The translations under genes were made by a program, and so were the position numbers. From Clostridiales bacterium (GTDB lineage: Bacteria > Bacillota > Clostridia > Lachnospirales > Lachnospiraceae), in the NCBI GenBank assembly GCA_019416265.1, contig DXXQ01000120.1:11473-75472 (forward strand): 64,000 bases of DNA, written 5' to 3'. Positions 16,506 through 25,775 of the stretch are shown here, in pieces. Position 1 is the first letter of the stretch; every line of letters starts with the position of its first letter. The notes beneath the pieces are model-generated. The model saw only the letters and a list, made by a program, of their open reading frames with translations, ran no database searches and was not told the DNA's origin.

Positions 16506-18794
16506 CTATTTTCCTTCACTTAATACAATCACAGCCCGAGCGCCCTCTCTGCGAACTGCAGCCTCTTTATCCCAGAGCGCCTTTGTCTGCCAGTTTTCGC
16601 TGCCGCCTTCTACGGTTACAATAATCTCCTGTCCCTGTCTCACAGCCACTGCGTGCATTACAGGTTTGCCTGTCAAATCCGGTACGGTTACCTCCGACTG
16701 TTCTCCATCTGCCAGCCAGGAAACTGCCAGTGTTACGCCCTCTGCAAAATCATAATCCGGCTTCGTACAGCAGCTTCCAAGAGCAATGATTTTTCCCGGC
16801 GCTGCCATCAAAGGCATTCCGTGATAATCAAAGGTTTCTTTGTGCCATCTTCCGCCCTCGCGAAGCTCATCTGTCATAAGATTGTACCATTTACCCTCTG
16901 GAAGATAATATTCCACTTCTCCGTTGTCCTGGAAAACAGGTGCTGCCAGAATACTGTCTCCCATCATATACTGCAGATCCAGATTCAGGCAGGTGCGATC
17001 CTTTGGATATTCCATAAACATGGGGCGCATCATTGGAACGCCTGTTTCAGAGGAAACCACCGCCATCTGATAAAGATAAGGCATCAGGCGGCATTTCAAT
17101 TCTACCATTTCCTTTAAAACAACACTTGCTTCGTCATCAAAGAGCCACGGAACACGATAGGATGAACTTCCATGGAGACGGCTGTGGGAGCTCATAAGTC
17201 CAAACTGGCACCATCTCTTATAGATATCCGGTGAGGCCATCTGCTCAAATCCGCTGATATCATGGCTCCAGAAGCCGAATCCGCCACAGGCAAGGGATAA
17301 CCCGCCGCGCAGAGTTTCCGCCATAGAGGAATAGCTTGCCGTACAATCGCCGCCCCAGTGAGCCGGGAACTGCTGTCCGCCTACCGTCGCAGAACGGGCA
17401 AATAATACTGCGTTTCCTTTCTTCTTTTCCTGTTCCAAAATCTCAAATACTGCCTGATTGTAAAAATATGTATATGCGTTATGCATATCCACCGGATCAG
17501 AACCGTCAAACCACTGAATATCTGTTACAGGAACTCTTTCGCCGAAGTCTGTCTTAAAACAGTCAACTCCCATATCCAAAAGGGTTTTCAACTTGCTCTG
17601 ATACCAAGCTCTGGCATCTGGATTTGTAAAGTCCACCAGCGCCATCCCCGGCTGCCACAGGTCTGTCTGCCATACGGAACCATCTGTTTTCTTTAGGAGG
17701 TAGCCTCTTTCTTTTCCCTCTTTAAACAGGTGGGACATCTGCCCGATATAAGGATTAATCCATACGCAGATCTTCAGTCCCCTGTCATGATAGCGTTTCA
17801 GCATTCCTTCCGGATCAGGGAAGGTATCCGGATCCCAGGTGAAGTCACACCAACGATAAGCCCGCATCCAATAGCAGTCAAAGTGAAATACATGGAGAGG
17901 GATATCCCTGTCCGCCATACCCTGTATAAAACTGCTGGTGGTTTCTTCGTCATAATTTGTGGTAAAAGATGTGGTCAGCCAGAGTCCAAAGGACCATGCC
18001 GGAGGAAGAGCCGGTTTGCCGGTCAGTTCACAATATCTTGAAACAGCTTCCTTGGGATCGTCCTCTGCAATCACATAATAGCCAAGGGATTCTCCGGGTA
18101 CAGAAAACTGCACCTCCTCCACCTTTTCACTGCCAATCTCAAAGGATACTTCTCCTAACGTATCAACCAGGATTCCATACCCCTTACTGCTGAGATAAAA
18201 AGGAATACATTTATATCCCTGCTCGCTGGCGGTACCGCCATCCTCGTTCCAGTTTTCTACAATCTGTCCGTTTTTTACAAAGGAGGTGAAACGTTCGCCC
18301 AGACCGTATATATATTCTCCTACGTCCAGGCTAAGCTGCTCTACCATATAGCTTTCTCCTGTATCCCTATTCAACATTCTGGCCATGTTCCTGTAATCGG
18401 ACATAGTAAGCAGTTTGTCATTTTTGTAATATGCCACACACCATTTACCAGGTGCCTTGGTAATCACTGCCTTTGCTGCGCCACTTCGATAAGTCAGCGC
18501 CTGTTCATCTTCTGTAATTGCCACAGTCCGTTCTGCAGGATAGATCACAGGACGAACCGTTTTTTTTGCCATTCCATCAAAATGAATAATCTCCGTATGG
18601 ATCACATTTTCCATAGGACTTGTAAATGTAACGGTCAATATTCCTACATTCAGACAATCTCCCCTGTCTGTAATGTGTTTAGCCACACCATAAACCACAA
18701 GACTGTCCCCATCTATTTCATGACCTGCATACTCCACTGCAAAAACAGGCTCATATTCTTTTCTCATTAACCAAAAACCATTTGTAAATTTCAT
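16506..18794 (-). CDS. Alpha-xylosidase, GH31 family (YicI-like)
   Basis: A 762-residue cytoplasmic GH31 enzyme. The nucleophile aspartate is in CFKTDFGERVP (~Asp414), the form seen in alpha-xylosidases such as YicI, and the acid/base aspartate is in HWGGDCTASYSSM (~Asp481). GFGFWSHDISGFE and RLHGSSSYRVPW match the YicI subgroup, as does the beta-sandwich N-terminus. It removes alpha-linked xylose from xyloglucan-type oligosaccharides such as isoprimeverose. ATG at 18794 has GGAG upstream, 14 bases after the YesL-like gene. Confidence 0.92.
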   Translation of the reverse strand: MKFTNGFWLMRKEYEPVFAVEYAGHEIDGDSLVVYGVAKHITDRGDCLNVGILTVTFTSPMENVIHTEIIHFDGMAKKTVRPVIYPAERTVAITEDEQALTYRSGAAKAVITKAPGKWCVAYYKNDKLLTMSDYRNMARMLNRDTGESYMVEQLSLDVGEYIYGLGERFTSFVKNGQIVENWNEDGGTASEQGYKCIPFYLSSKGYGILVDTLGEVSFEIGSEKVEEVQFSVPGESLGYYVIAEDDPKEAVSRYCELTGKPALPPAWSFGLWLTTSFTTNYDEETTSSFIQGMADRDIPLHVFHFDCYWMRAYRWCDFTWDPDTFPDPEGMLKRYHDRGLKICVWINPYIGQMSHLFKEGKERGYLLKKTDGSVWQTDLWQPGMALVDFTNPDARAWYQSKLKTLLDMGVDCFKTDFGERVPVTDIQWFDGSDPVDMHNAYTYFYNQAVFEILEQEKKKGNAVLFARSATVGGQQFPAHWGGDCTASYSSMAETLRGGLSLACGGFGFWSHDISGFEQMASPDIYKRWCQFGLMSSHSRLHGSSSYRVPWLFDDEASVVLKEMVELKCRLMPYLYQMAVVSSETGVPMMRPMFMEYPKDRTCLNLDLQYMMGDSILAAPVFQDNGEVEYYLPEGKWYNLMTDELREGGRWHKETFDYHGMPLMAAPGKIIALGSCCTKPDYDFAEGVTLAVSWLADGEQSEVTVPDLTGKPVMHAVAVRQGQEIIVTVEGGSENWQTKALWDKEAAVRREGARAVIVLSEGK

Positions 18795-18808
18795 TGTATT
18801 TTCTCCTT

Positions 18809-19468
18809 TTACTCACAGTTTTCACCGGATGCATTCTCTTCCTTCGGCATATGTCTGTCCAAAAGCGGTTCGATCATATAGGACGCCACGCAGGAAACCG
18901 CTCCCGGGATTACCATAAACAGCGCCGGTCTGGCAAGCAGTGTCAGGTAGGATACTGCAAATAGGCCAAACAATACCAGTGATACCGGCAGATGTTTTAC
19001 CGTCATATAAAATGATAATTTTACAAACCATCCAGACGGCATATCAAACCGCGACAGCGCCGGAAAGGCATAGCATGCGGCTATGATAAAAAGTACAATC
19101 ACTAACGCGTAAAGCACCATAAAGAATATGCCAAACAAATTGCGTAATCTGGCATCCAAAATTCCGATGTTCAGAAACATCAGGAAGATAACACCCACAT
19201 AGATCAAAGTCAGAGGAATGGATGAAACCAGATTCTGTTTATACGCATGCCAGAACTGTCTGGTAACTGAATCTCTGTCGCATCTCACGGATTTCGTTAC
19301 AGCAGCATATAACGCACTGAAGGATGCACCGATGGTGATAATGGGAATACACCCGATCAGCCAGTAAATACTTACCAGCATCACATCAAAGATCTTGCCT
19401 GTATAGGTATAGAAATTACCGTCAAAATCAAACATTCTTCTTTCTGATGACTGACCTGTTTTTTTCAT
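18809..19468 (-). CDS. YesL-family membrane protein (DUF624)
   Basis: A 219-residue protein with about five to six membrane helices. The N-terminus FDFDGNFYTYTGKIFDVMLVSIYWLIGCIP and the following TIGASFSALYAAVTK are the DUF624/YesL hallmarks. YesL proteins are found in Firmicutes sugar loci beside YesMN regulators and ABC importers, but their role is not known. TTGGAGGG precedes the ATG. It sits between the two GH31 genes. Confidence 0.9.
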   Translation of the reverse strand: MKKTGQSSERRMFDFDGNFYTYTGKIFDVMLVSIYWLIGCIPIITIGASFSALYAAVTKSVRCDRDSVTRQFWHAYKQNLVSSIPLTLIYVGVIFLMFLNIGILDARLRNLFGIFFMVLYALVIVLFIIAACYAFPALSRFDMPSGWFVKLSFYMTVKHLPVSLVLFGLFAVSYLTLLARPALFMVIPGAVSCVASYMIEPLLDRHMPKEENASGENCE

Positions 19469-19491
19469 CCAATCCCTCCAAACTTATACTC

Positions 19492-21525
19492 TTACTTCAG
19501 ATCAATTTTATATCCGTTTCTTGCAAAAATAGGAATCTGCTCAATAGGAGCAGCTGTCACAACAGTCTGTCCCCCTTCAAACTCTTCTCCCGTCCATGCA
19601 TTTGTCCATTTTGCACCTGCCGGCAGATAAATGGATGTTTCCGTACATCCTGCGTCTGTGATAGGTTTTACCAGAAGATCCGGTCCGAACATATATTCAT
19701 CTTCCACGTTCCAGGATTCCTTATCCTCCGGGAATTCGTAGAACAGGGTACGCATAACCGGTGTTCCTTTTTCATGAGCCTCTTCCATTCGCTCTGTTAC
19801 ATATGGACGGAGTTTTTCACGAAGATTCAGATAGTAGCTAAGAATCTCGTATACCTGATCTGTATAGCTCCATACCTCGTTAGGAGCACCGGACACACAT
19901 TCTGCACCGCCTGTAGTTCCATACTGTGGCTGAAGCGGCCAGCGGTATCCGTGCAGACGCATAACCGGACAGAAGCATCCGTACTCAAACCAGCGGATTA
20001 AAAGTTCGTGAAATGCCGGATCGTTAACATTTGCACCGAAGAAACCGCCAATATCGGTAGTCCACCATGGAATTCCCGCCAGTCCCATATTCAGACCTGC
20101 TGCAACCTGGTTCTTCATACTTGGGAAGGAGGATTTAATATCACCGGACCATACCAGGGCGCCATATCTCTGAGAACCTGCCCATGCGCAGCGCAGAAGG
20201 TTGATGATGTTTTCCTGTCCCTCGCCTTTCATTCCATCAAAGAAGGTTTTCGCATACATAACCGGGTAAATATTTCCAATCTGTACATCTGGTCCAAGGT
20301 GGTAACGATAGTTTTCAAAATCATATACAGTGTATTCAGGTTCTGCCTCATCCAGCCAGAATACTTTTACACCTTTATCGTAGTAATTTTTCTTTGCTTT
20401 TTCCCATACATACTCTCTGGCTTCCGGATTTGTCGCATCAAAATGCAGGGTATTTCCCTGGAAATCCATGGAAATCGGATATCCGGATTCCACGCGTATC
20501 AAAAGGCCCTTGCCCTTCATCTCCTCAAAATTCTCACTGCGGTAATCTACTGTCGGCCAGATGGAAACCATCAGCTCGATTCCCATTTCCTTCAATTCTG
20601 CTATCATTGCATCCGGATCCGGCCAGTAAGTTGGATCAAACTTCCATTCGCCCTGAAGAGGCCAGTGGAAGAAGTCCACAACGATCACAGAGATGGGAAG
20701 TCCTCTTCTCTTGTATTCGCGGGCAACCTCCAGAAGTTCCTCCTGTGTCTGGTAACGGAGCTTGCACTGCCAGAAGCCCATTGCGTAATCCGGCATCATA
20801 GGAACCTTTCCTGTAGCATTTGCATATGCTTCCTCAATCTCTGCCGGTGTATCGCCGGCTGTGATCCAATAATCCAGCTTCTTTGTGGAAAATGCTTCCC
20901 ACGTTGTAATATTCTTTCCAAAGTTCACACGGCCAACTGCCGGATTGTTCCAGAGAAATCCATATCCAAGACTGGATACTGCAAATGGAACACTTGCCTG
21001 GGAATTTCTATGTGCCAGCTCCAGATCTGCCCCCTTCACATCCAGGAAATCCTGCTGATACTGTCCCATACCGAAGATTTTTTCATCCGGATTGGAAATG
21101 AACCTCATGGAGAGACGATAGTCCCCTCCAATAATAGGCTTAAATTCTCTTGCATCTACTTCCAGAGAACTGCAGGTACTGCCGAACATGTCCTTTCTTG
21201 TACGCAGATATTCCTCCAGAAGAATCTCATTTTTCTGATTATAAAATGTAATCTTTCCGATCAGGTTGATTTCTGCGCGAATCTTTCCGTTAACGATCTC
21301 TCCGCCGTCCTCTTTTACTGTAATCTGTGGATTACCCGGATTCTCCTGTTTCAAAAGAGCCCAGTCCTCATCCGGCATCTCCGCCAGTTTGGTGGAACGT
21401 ACACGAAGGCTGTTTTCACCCCATGGTTCGATGATCAGTCTCTCCGCTTCATAGCGGTAACAGAGAGAGTTGCCCTTTTGTTCAAAATAACCATAAACAA
21501 CTTTTACTTCATCCTGTGATGCCAT
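19492..21525 (-). CDS. GH31 alpha-glycosidase (alpha-xylosidase/alpha-glucosidase type)
   Basis: I start at the ATG at 21525 (MASQDEVKVVYG), 8 bases after AAGGAGG; a TTG at 21531 is too close to that site. The product has 677 residues and no signal peptide. The nucleophile is in VFWLDEAEPEY (~Asp392) and the acid/base in WSGDIKSSFPSM (~Asp461). The N-terminal GH31 sandwich and MRFISNPDEKIFGMGQYQQ are present. It differs from the neighbouring GH31 and probably handles another alpha-linked sugar or chain length of the same glycan; substrate cannot be fixed from sequence. Confidence 0.9.
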   Translation of the reverse strand: MASQDEVKVVYGYFEQKGNSLCYRYEAERLIIEPWGENSLRVRSTKLAEMPDEDWALLKQENPGNPQITVKEDGGEIVNGKIRAEINLIGKITFYNQKNEILLEEYLRTRKDMFGSTCSSLEVDAREFKPIIGGDYRLSMRFISNPDEKIFGMGQYQQDFLDVKGADLELAHRNSQASVPFAVSSLGYGFLWNNPAVGRVNFGKNITTWEAFSTKKLDYWITAGDTPAEIEEAYANATGKVPMMPDYAMGFWQCKLRYQTQEELLEVAREYKRRGLPISVIVVDFFHWPLQGEWKFDPTYWPDPDAMIAELKEMGIELMVSIWPTVDYRSENFEEMKGKGLLIRVESGYPISMDFQGNTLHFDATNPEAREYVWEKAKKNYYDKGVKVFWLDEAEPEYTVYDFENYRYHLGPDVQIGNIYPVMYAKTFFDGMKGEGQENIINLLRCAWAGSQRYGALVWSGDIKSSFPSMKNQVAAGLNMGLAGIPWWTTDIGGFFGANVNDPAFHELLIRWFEYGCFCPVMRLHGYRWPLQPQYGTTGGAECVSGAPNEVWSYTDQVYEILSYYLNLREKLRPYVTERMEEAHEKGTPVMRTLFYEFPEDKESWNVEDEYMFGPDLLVKPITDAGCTETSIYLPAGAKWTNAWTGEEFEGGQTVVTAAPIEQIPIFARNGYKIDLK

Positions 21526-21546
21526 AATCAAATCCTCCTTAAATCA

Positions 21547-22383
21547 TCAGTCTTTTACGGCTCCTGCTACCAAACCGCCTACAATATATTTCTGCAAGAA
21601 GATAAAAAGCAGGACAACCGGAATTACCAGAATTGTTCCATATGCCATAATACAGTTCCATTTCGTACCGTACGCATTTTGGAATTTATAAATATTCGCC
21701 GTCAACGGACGCATTTCTGCATTTACATTAAATGTCATGGAATATACTAAATCATTCCATCCATTAAGGAAGGAAATAACAATAATAGTAATGATACCTG
21801 TCTTTACTGCCGGAATCATAACATATAAAAATGACTTTAAAGCTCCGCATCCATCCAACCGTGCCGCTTCATCTAAAGCCTTTGGAACAGTCTTAAAATA
21901 AGGTCGAAGCGTTACTACTGCAAAAGGAATGGATGCTGCTGCTATAGCAATAGGTGCTGTAAAATGTGTTCCAAGGATATTTAATTTATTAAATATCAAA
22001 TACATCGGTGTCAGTGTCAGTGATGCCGGAAGCATCTGTGCTACCAGGAATGTCAACAGAAATACATGTGATCCCCGTACTTTAAACCTTCCCATTCCAT
22101 ATGCTGCAGGCACACCCAAAAGCAATGCAATGCCCATAGTAAGAAATCCATTAATAAAACTATTTCTTAAAGATAACAGAAATGTCTTATCTGTTAAGTT
22201 TACCAACCATGGATCTACTGTAAATTCATGTGGAAAATATGTTAAAATCTTTCCAAACGTCTCTGAATCAGATTTAAAAGATATCTGTACTAACCAGTAA
22301 ATTGGAAAAAGGAAAATAAGTGCAATTAAAATCGCAATAATTGAATTTAATAATTCTTTTCTTTTTTCTTTCGATTGAAGCAT
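21547..22383 (-). CDS. Sugar ABC transporter permease (MalG type)
   Basis: The ATG at 22383 (MLQSKEKRKELLNS) is chosen because GGAGG lies 9 bases upstream; an ATG at 22392 directly abuts that same site. The product has 278 residues and six membrane helices, with the EAA loop EAARLDGCGALKSFLYVMIP. It pairs with the MalF-type permease to import an oligosaccharide; the stop of that gene is one base upstream. No ATPase gene is in the locus, so a shared MsmK-like ATPase elsewhere is expected. Confidence 0.94.
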   Translation of the reverse strand: MLQSKEKRKELLNSIIAILIALIFLFPIYWLVQISFKSDSETFGKILTYFPHEFTVDPWLVNLTDKTFLLSLRNSFINGFLTMGIALLLGVPAAYGMGRFKVRGSHVFLLTFLVAQMLPASLTLTPMYLIFNKLNILGTHFTAPIAIAAASIPFAVVTLRPYFKTVPKALDEAARLDGCGALKSFLYVMIPAVKTGIITIIVISFLNGWNDLVYSMTFNVNAEMRPLTANIYKFQNAYGTKWNCIMAYGTILVIPVVLLFIFLQKYIVGGLVAGAVKD

Positions 22384-22384
22384 T

Positions 22385-23272
22385 TTAATCATCCTCCTTT
22401 GCCAACATTCTTAGATAGAACAATCCAATTACAAAGAGGCATGCAAATAATACCATGGCAACTGCCGCTCCCTCGGAAAACTTAAACTGTGTAAAGGATT
22501 TTACATAAGAATAAGTACCAAGCACATCTGTTGCATTCAAAGGACCTCCCGCTGTCATTATATACATCAAATCGAATGCTCGGAAAGTATAGATGAATCC
22601 TAACATCAATACAGCCATAATAGAACCTTTCATTAGAGGAAGCGTAATGTGAAGGAATTTTTGTCCCCATGTAGCTCCATCAATGGAAGCACTTTCGTAC
22701 ACATCCTGTGGAATACTGGTCAGACCAGACATTAATAACAACATGTTAAATGGAATTCCAACCCAACAGTTCATAATAATAATTGCTATCATTGCCGTAG
22801 ATCCATTTACCAACCATTCCGGACCATTAATGCCAATTTTTGAAAGAAGATCATTAATCAACCCCGCATTAGAAAAAATATTTTTTCCCAAAAGTCCCGT
22901 AACAGCCATGGGCATCATATAGCTTACCAAAATCATTCCTCGAATCGGCCCGGAAAGCTTAAACTTCTGGTTGAAAAACATTGCAAATGCAAATCCAATC
23001 GTAAATTGGAAAACCAAACATGCAATTGTAAAAACGAACGTATTTCTTAATACAAGTAAAAATGTACTGTCATTGAACAAATTGATATAATTCTCAAAAC
23101 CGATAAATACAGAGCCGCCTTTTGTCAGGTTTTTCACATCCACATTTTTAAAACTAAGAATTAAATTATAAACAAGCGGATATCCCAAGACAACCAACAT
23201 ATAAATAAAAGCTGGAAGAATGAAAATATATCCATCCCTTTCCCTTTTAGAACCGGCATTCTTCCCTTTCAT
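22385..23272 (-). CDS. Sugar ABC transporter permease (MalF type)
   Basis: A 295-residue permease with six membrane helices and a basic N-terminus (KGKNAGSKRERDGYIF). The EAA loop is ESASIDGATWGQKFLHITLP. It forms the importer channel with the following MalG-type protein. It is separated from the binding-protein gene by 199 bases that contain a strong hairpin. Confidence 0.94.
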   Translation of the reverse strand: MKGKNAGSKRERDGYIFILPAFIYMLVVLGYPLVYNLILSFKNVDVKNLTKGGSVFIGFENYINLFNDSTFLLVLRNTFVFTIACLVFQFTIGFAFAMFFNQKFKLSGPIRGMILVSYMMPMAVTGLLGKNIFSNAGLINDLLSKIGINGPEWLVNGSTAMIAIIIMNCWVGIPFNMLLLMSGLTSIPQDVYESASIDGATWGQKFLHITLPLMKGSIMAVLMLGFIYTFRAFDLMYIMTAGGPLNATDVLGTYSYVKSFTQFKFSEGAAVAMVLFACLFVIGLFYLRMLAKEDD

Positions 23273-23317
23273 AAACGAATCGCCTCTCTTTCCTGTTAAT
23301 TCCTTTTTGAGTAACTT

Positions 23318-23365
23318 TTAAAAATTCCACGATTTCCGGATGATTTTTTCGGAAATCGTGGAATT
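23318..23365 (-). terminator. Intercistronic terminator-like hairpin in the sugar importer operon
   Basis: A perfect 16-bp stem (23323-23338 with 23350-23365) is followed on the minus strand by T5 and A/T-rich sequence. It lies between the binding-protein gene and the permease genes. It probably causes partial termination, giving more binding protein than permease, or protects the upstream message. Confidence 0.75.
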
Positions 23366-23471
23366 CAAGATTGATCAAATACTGCAGTCCTGCTTACCTA
23401 TAGCCAAACATCATTTTTACTCATCGATGCGTGGCTAAACTCACAACATAGCAGCTGCCATTCTTTCTGTA

Positions 23472-24722
23472 CTACGGAAGAGGTGTCTCCTCAACAATTG
23501 GCGTAATCGTTTCCATTGCTTTTGCAAGAGCATCCGCAGGAGCAACACCATCTACAAATACAGACTGTGTAGCACTGTAAATTGCTTCTGAAATACTTGG
23601 CCATTCTGCATGTGGTCCACGTGCATCCGCATAATTCATTTCATCTGTAAAGACTGCAAATCCTTCCTGCTCATAAGTATAATCAGATTTAGAATCGGAA
23701 CGTGTTGGGATCTTGCCGGCTGTTACACCCCATTCTCCTTCTTTTTCTTTGGAGCACATCCATTTAAGGAACTCTACGCATGCTTCTTTATTTTCTGCAC
23801 CTGTGCAAACACCAAAGTTTTCACCACCGATTGTAGAACTGGAAGTTCCCTCATCGCCAGTAGGAAGCAGGCAGAATCCATAATTAAATCCATCAATCGC
23901 GTCTGTCTGTGCCAGATGCCATGTACCTACCTCAGCCATAGCAGCCTTTCCCGCTGCAAACTGGTTGTATGCATCTGCCTGTGTCCAGTTGATACATTCT
24001 TTACTCATGTATCCGTTGCTGATCAGATCGGAAAGAGCGGTCAGTCCTTTTACTGCGGAATCTGCTGACAGGTTGTCAACATTGGCACGTTCTGCACCGT
24101 CCTGTGTGCCCCGCAGCCATGGAAGAATCTGGAAAGTACCCTCTTCCGTGGAAATACAGCACATTGCAAATCCGTATGTCTGTGTATCAGGATCAGTTGT
24201 CGCTGCTGCCATTTCCTGGAATTCTGCCAAACTTGTCGGCATATGATCATACCCCGCTGCCTTTAATGCATCAAGATTGCATGCAAGTGCCAAACAATTG
24301 GAATTTTGAGGCAGTCCGTAAATTTTCCCTTCAGAATCCATACAGGAACTAAGCGGTCCCTCATAGAATTTATCAAGTTCTCCCCATTTTTCCAATTCAT
24401 CTGTAATATCTTCAAATACTCCTAAAGAAATATAGGATGCCATGTCAGGCGAATCCACCATACCAATATCAGGAAGTTCACCGGAAAGCGCCCCTACTGT
24501 ATACTGATTCATTAACTCGTCACGGGATACATATGTAGCTGTAATATGAATATCATCCTGCAGGGTATTGTATTCTTCTGTCCAATCTACAATAGCCTGT
24601 GCGTCTGCAGAAGCATCAAAATAATGCCAAAGTTCAATTTCTGTTGGTTCAGCCTGTACAACAATTGCGGAGCAAGATACAGCAGCCACTGCTGCAAGAG
24701 CCAATGTCAGTTTTTTCTTCAT
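23472..24722 (-). CDS. Sugar ABC transporter substrate-binding protein
   Basis: A 416-residue family 1 extracellular binding protein. The signal peptide is about 1-25 (KKKLTLALAAVAAVSCSAIVVQA); a cysteine is present but without a convincing lipobox, so the anchor is uncertain. IELWHYFDASADAQAIVDWTEEYN, the GELPDIGMVD segment and the C-terminal WMCSKEKEGEWG..GKIPTR block are typical. It captures the glycan-derived oligosaccharide for the two following permeases. AAAGGAGG precedes the ATG. The promoter region upstream carries three operator-like repeats. Confidence 0.92.
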   Translation of the reverse strand: MKKKLTLALAAVAAVSCSAIVVQAEPTEIELWHYFDASADAQAIVDWTEEYNTLQDDIHITATYVSRDELMNQYTVGALSGELPDIGMVDSPDMASYISLGVFEDITDELEKWGELDKFYEGPLSSCMDSEGKIYGLPQNSNCLALACNLDALKAAGYDHMPTSLAEFQEMAAATTDPDTQTYGFAMCCISTEEGTFQILPWLRGTQDGAERANVDNLSADSAVKGLTALSDLISNGYMSKECINWTQADAYNQFAAGKAAMAEVGTWHLAQTDAIDGFNYGFCLLPTGDEGTSSSTIGGENFGVCTGAENKEACVEFLKWMCSKEKEGEWGVTAGKIPTRSDSKSDYTYEQEGFAVFTDEMNYADARGPHAEWPSISEAIYSATQSVFVDGVAPADALAKAMETITPIVEETPLP

Positions 24723-24825
24723 ATTCGTCCTCCTTTTCCGAATTCCATATCCGGATGATAATTGTTAGAAAAACATGTCGCGACTATTGTTTTCTTTTTA
24801 AACACGTGCTTTATTTGATAATATT

Positions 24826-24831
24826 ATTATA
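24826..24831 (-). promoter_or_regulatory. -10 element of the sugar importer operon
   Basis: A perfect TATAAT on the minus strand, about 100 bases upstream of the binding-protein start. No good -35 hexamer stands at the right distance, which suggests that it depends on an activator bound to the repeats at 24862-24922. Confidence 0.5.
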
Positions 24832-24861
24832 CATTTGACCCTTTGTGCAGTCTACCGTATT

Positions 24862-24922
24862 TTTTAAGATTTTTTCTTCTATTTTAGTGCAATATTTTAA
24901 GATTTTCGCAAAATTTTAAGAT
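24862..24922 (-). promoter_or_regulatory. Three ATCTTAAAA direct repeats, likely response-regulator sites
   Basis: The minus-strand sequence AATCTTAAAA occurs three times, with its core at 24862-24870, 24895-24903 and 24914-24922, just upstream of the -10 element and downstream of the YesN-like gene. Starts are 33 and 19 bp apart, near whole helical turns. Direct repeats at such positions fit an AraC-type activator, here the YesN-like regulator encoded next door. Confidence 0.55.
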
Positions 24923-24986
24923 TATAAATATTTTTACGTGCATTTTATACATAAATACACATTATATTTTATGCAATCTTCACATT

Positions 24987-25730
24987 TTACTCATGTAAAT
25001 ATTCCGATAGATTCTTTCCAGTCACCTCACGAAAGACTTTTTGAAAATATTTTATATCGGAGAAGCCAACCATATAAGCAACTTCATTTTTATCAGCCCC
25101 TCCCTGCAGCAATTTTTTTGCCTGACAAATTCTGTATTTTTTTAAAAAAGCGGCAAAACCTTCTCCTATATGTCTTGAAAAAATATAACTGAAATACTGA
25201 GGGCTAATTCCTAACTTTTCTGCCAGATCTGTCTGATTTATTTTTTTATCATAGTCTTTTTCTATGATATCCAAAGCACGCAGAACCATCGGATGCGCTT
25301 CCGGATATTGACTGCGCAGGCTGTCATCCCTGCTTTCCTTATCCGGATACACCCTTTCTCCCCTGATTCTTGCTAAAAGCCTTGCCAATACATTCTCTAT
25401 CTCATTTTTTGTAATTGGTTTCAGCAGATATTCTGCTACATCCAAAGAAATACTTTGCTGAGCCATTTGAAAATCTGCGTGTGCACTGATTACCACAAAT
25501 TCTGTTGTCATGTTTTTTGCCCGAACTTCCCGAATCAATGTAATACCATCCATATATGGCATTTTCATATCAGTAAAAACTACATCCGGATTAAGCTGCT
25601 GAATCAGTTCCAATGCGGTTTCACCATTTGATGCCTGAGCAACAACCTCATAATCTCCTTGAATACTTTCAATCAGTCTGCATATTCCCTGTCTTGCTCT
25701 CTGCTCATTCTCAACAATTATAATTTTCAC
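24987..25730 (-). CDS. YesN-like response regulator with AraC-type DNA-binding domain
   Basis: A 247-residue regulator starting at GTG (25730) with AGGAGGG 8-9 bases upstream. The receiver domain has the phospho-acceptor Asp54 in VVFTDMKMPYMDG, and KPITKNE is the conserved lysine loop. The last ~100 residues are an AraC helix-turn-helix pair (NQTDLAEKLGISPQYFSYIFSRH and EVAYMVGFSDIKYFQKVFRE read in parts). It works with the YesM-like kinase upstream and very probably activates the sugar operon that begins at 24722. Confidence 0.94.
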   Translation of the reverse strand: MKIIIVENEQRARQGICRLIESIQGDYEVVAQASNGETALELIQQLNPDVVFTDMKMPYMDGITLIREVRAKNMTTEFVVISAHADFQMAQQSISLDVAEYLLKPITKNEIENVLARLLARIRGERVYPDKESRDDSLRSQYPEAHPMVLRALDIIEKDYDKKINQTDLAEKLGISPQYFSYIFSRHIGEGFAAFLKKYRICQAKKLLQGGADKNEVAYMVGFSDIKYFQKVFREVTGKNLSEYLHE

Positions 25731-25775
25731 TTTAAATCCCTCCTATCCTTTTCCATTTGCTGTATAAATAATCTC

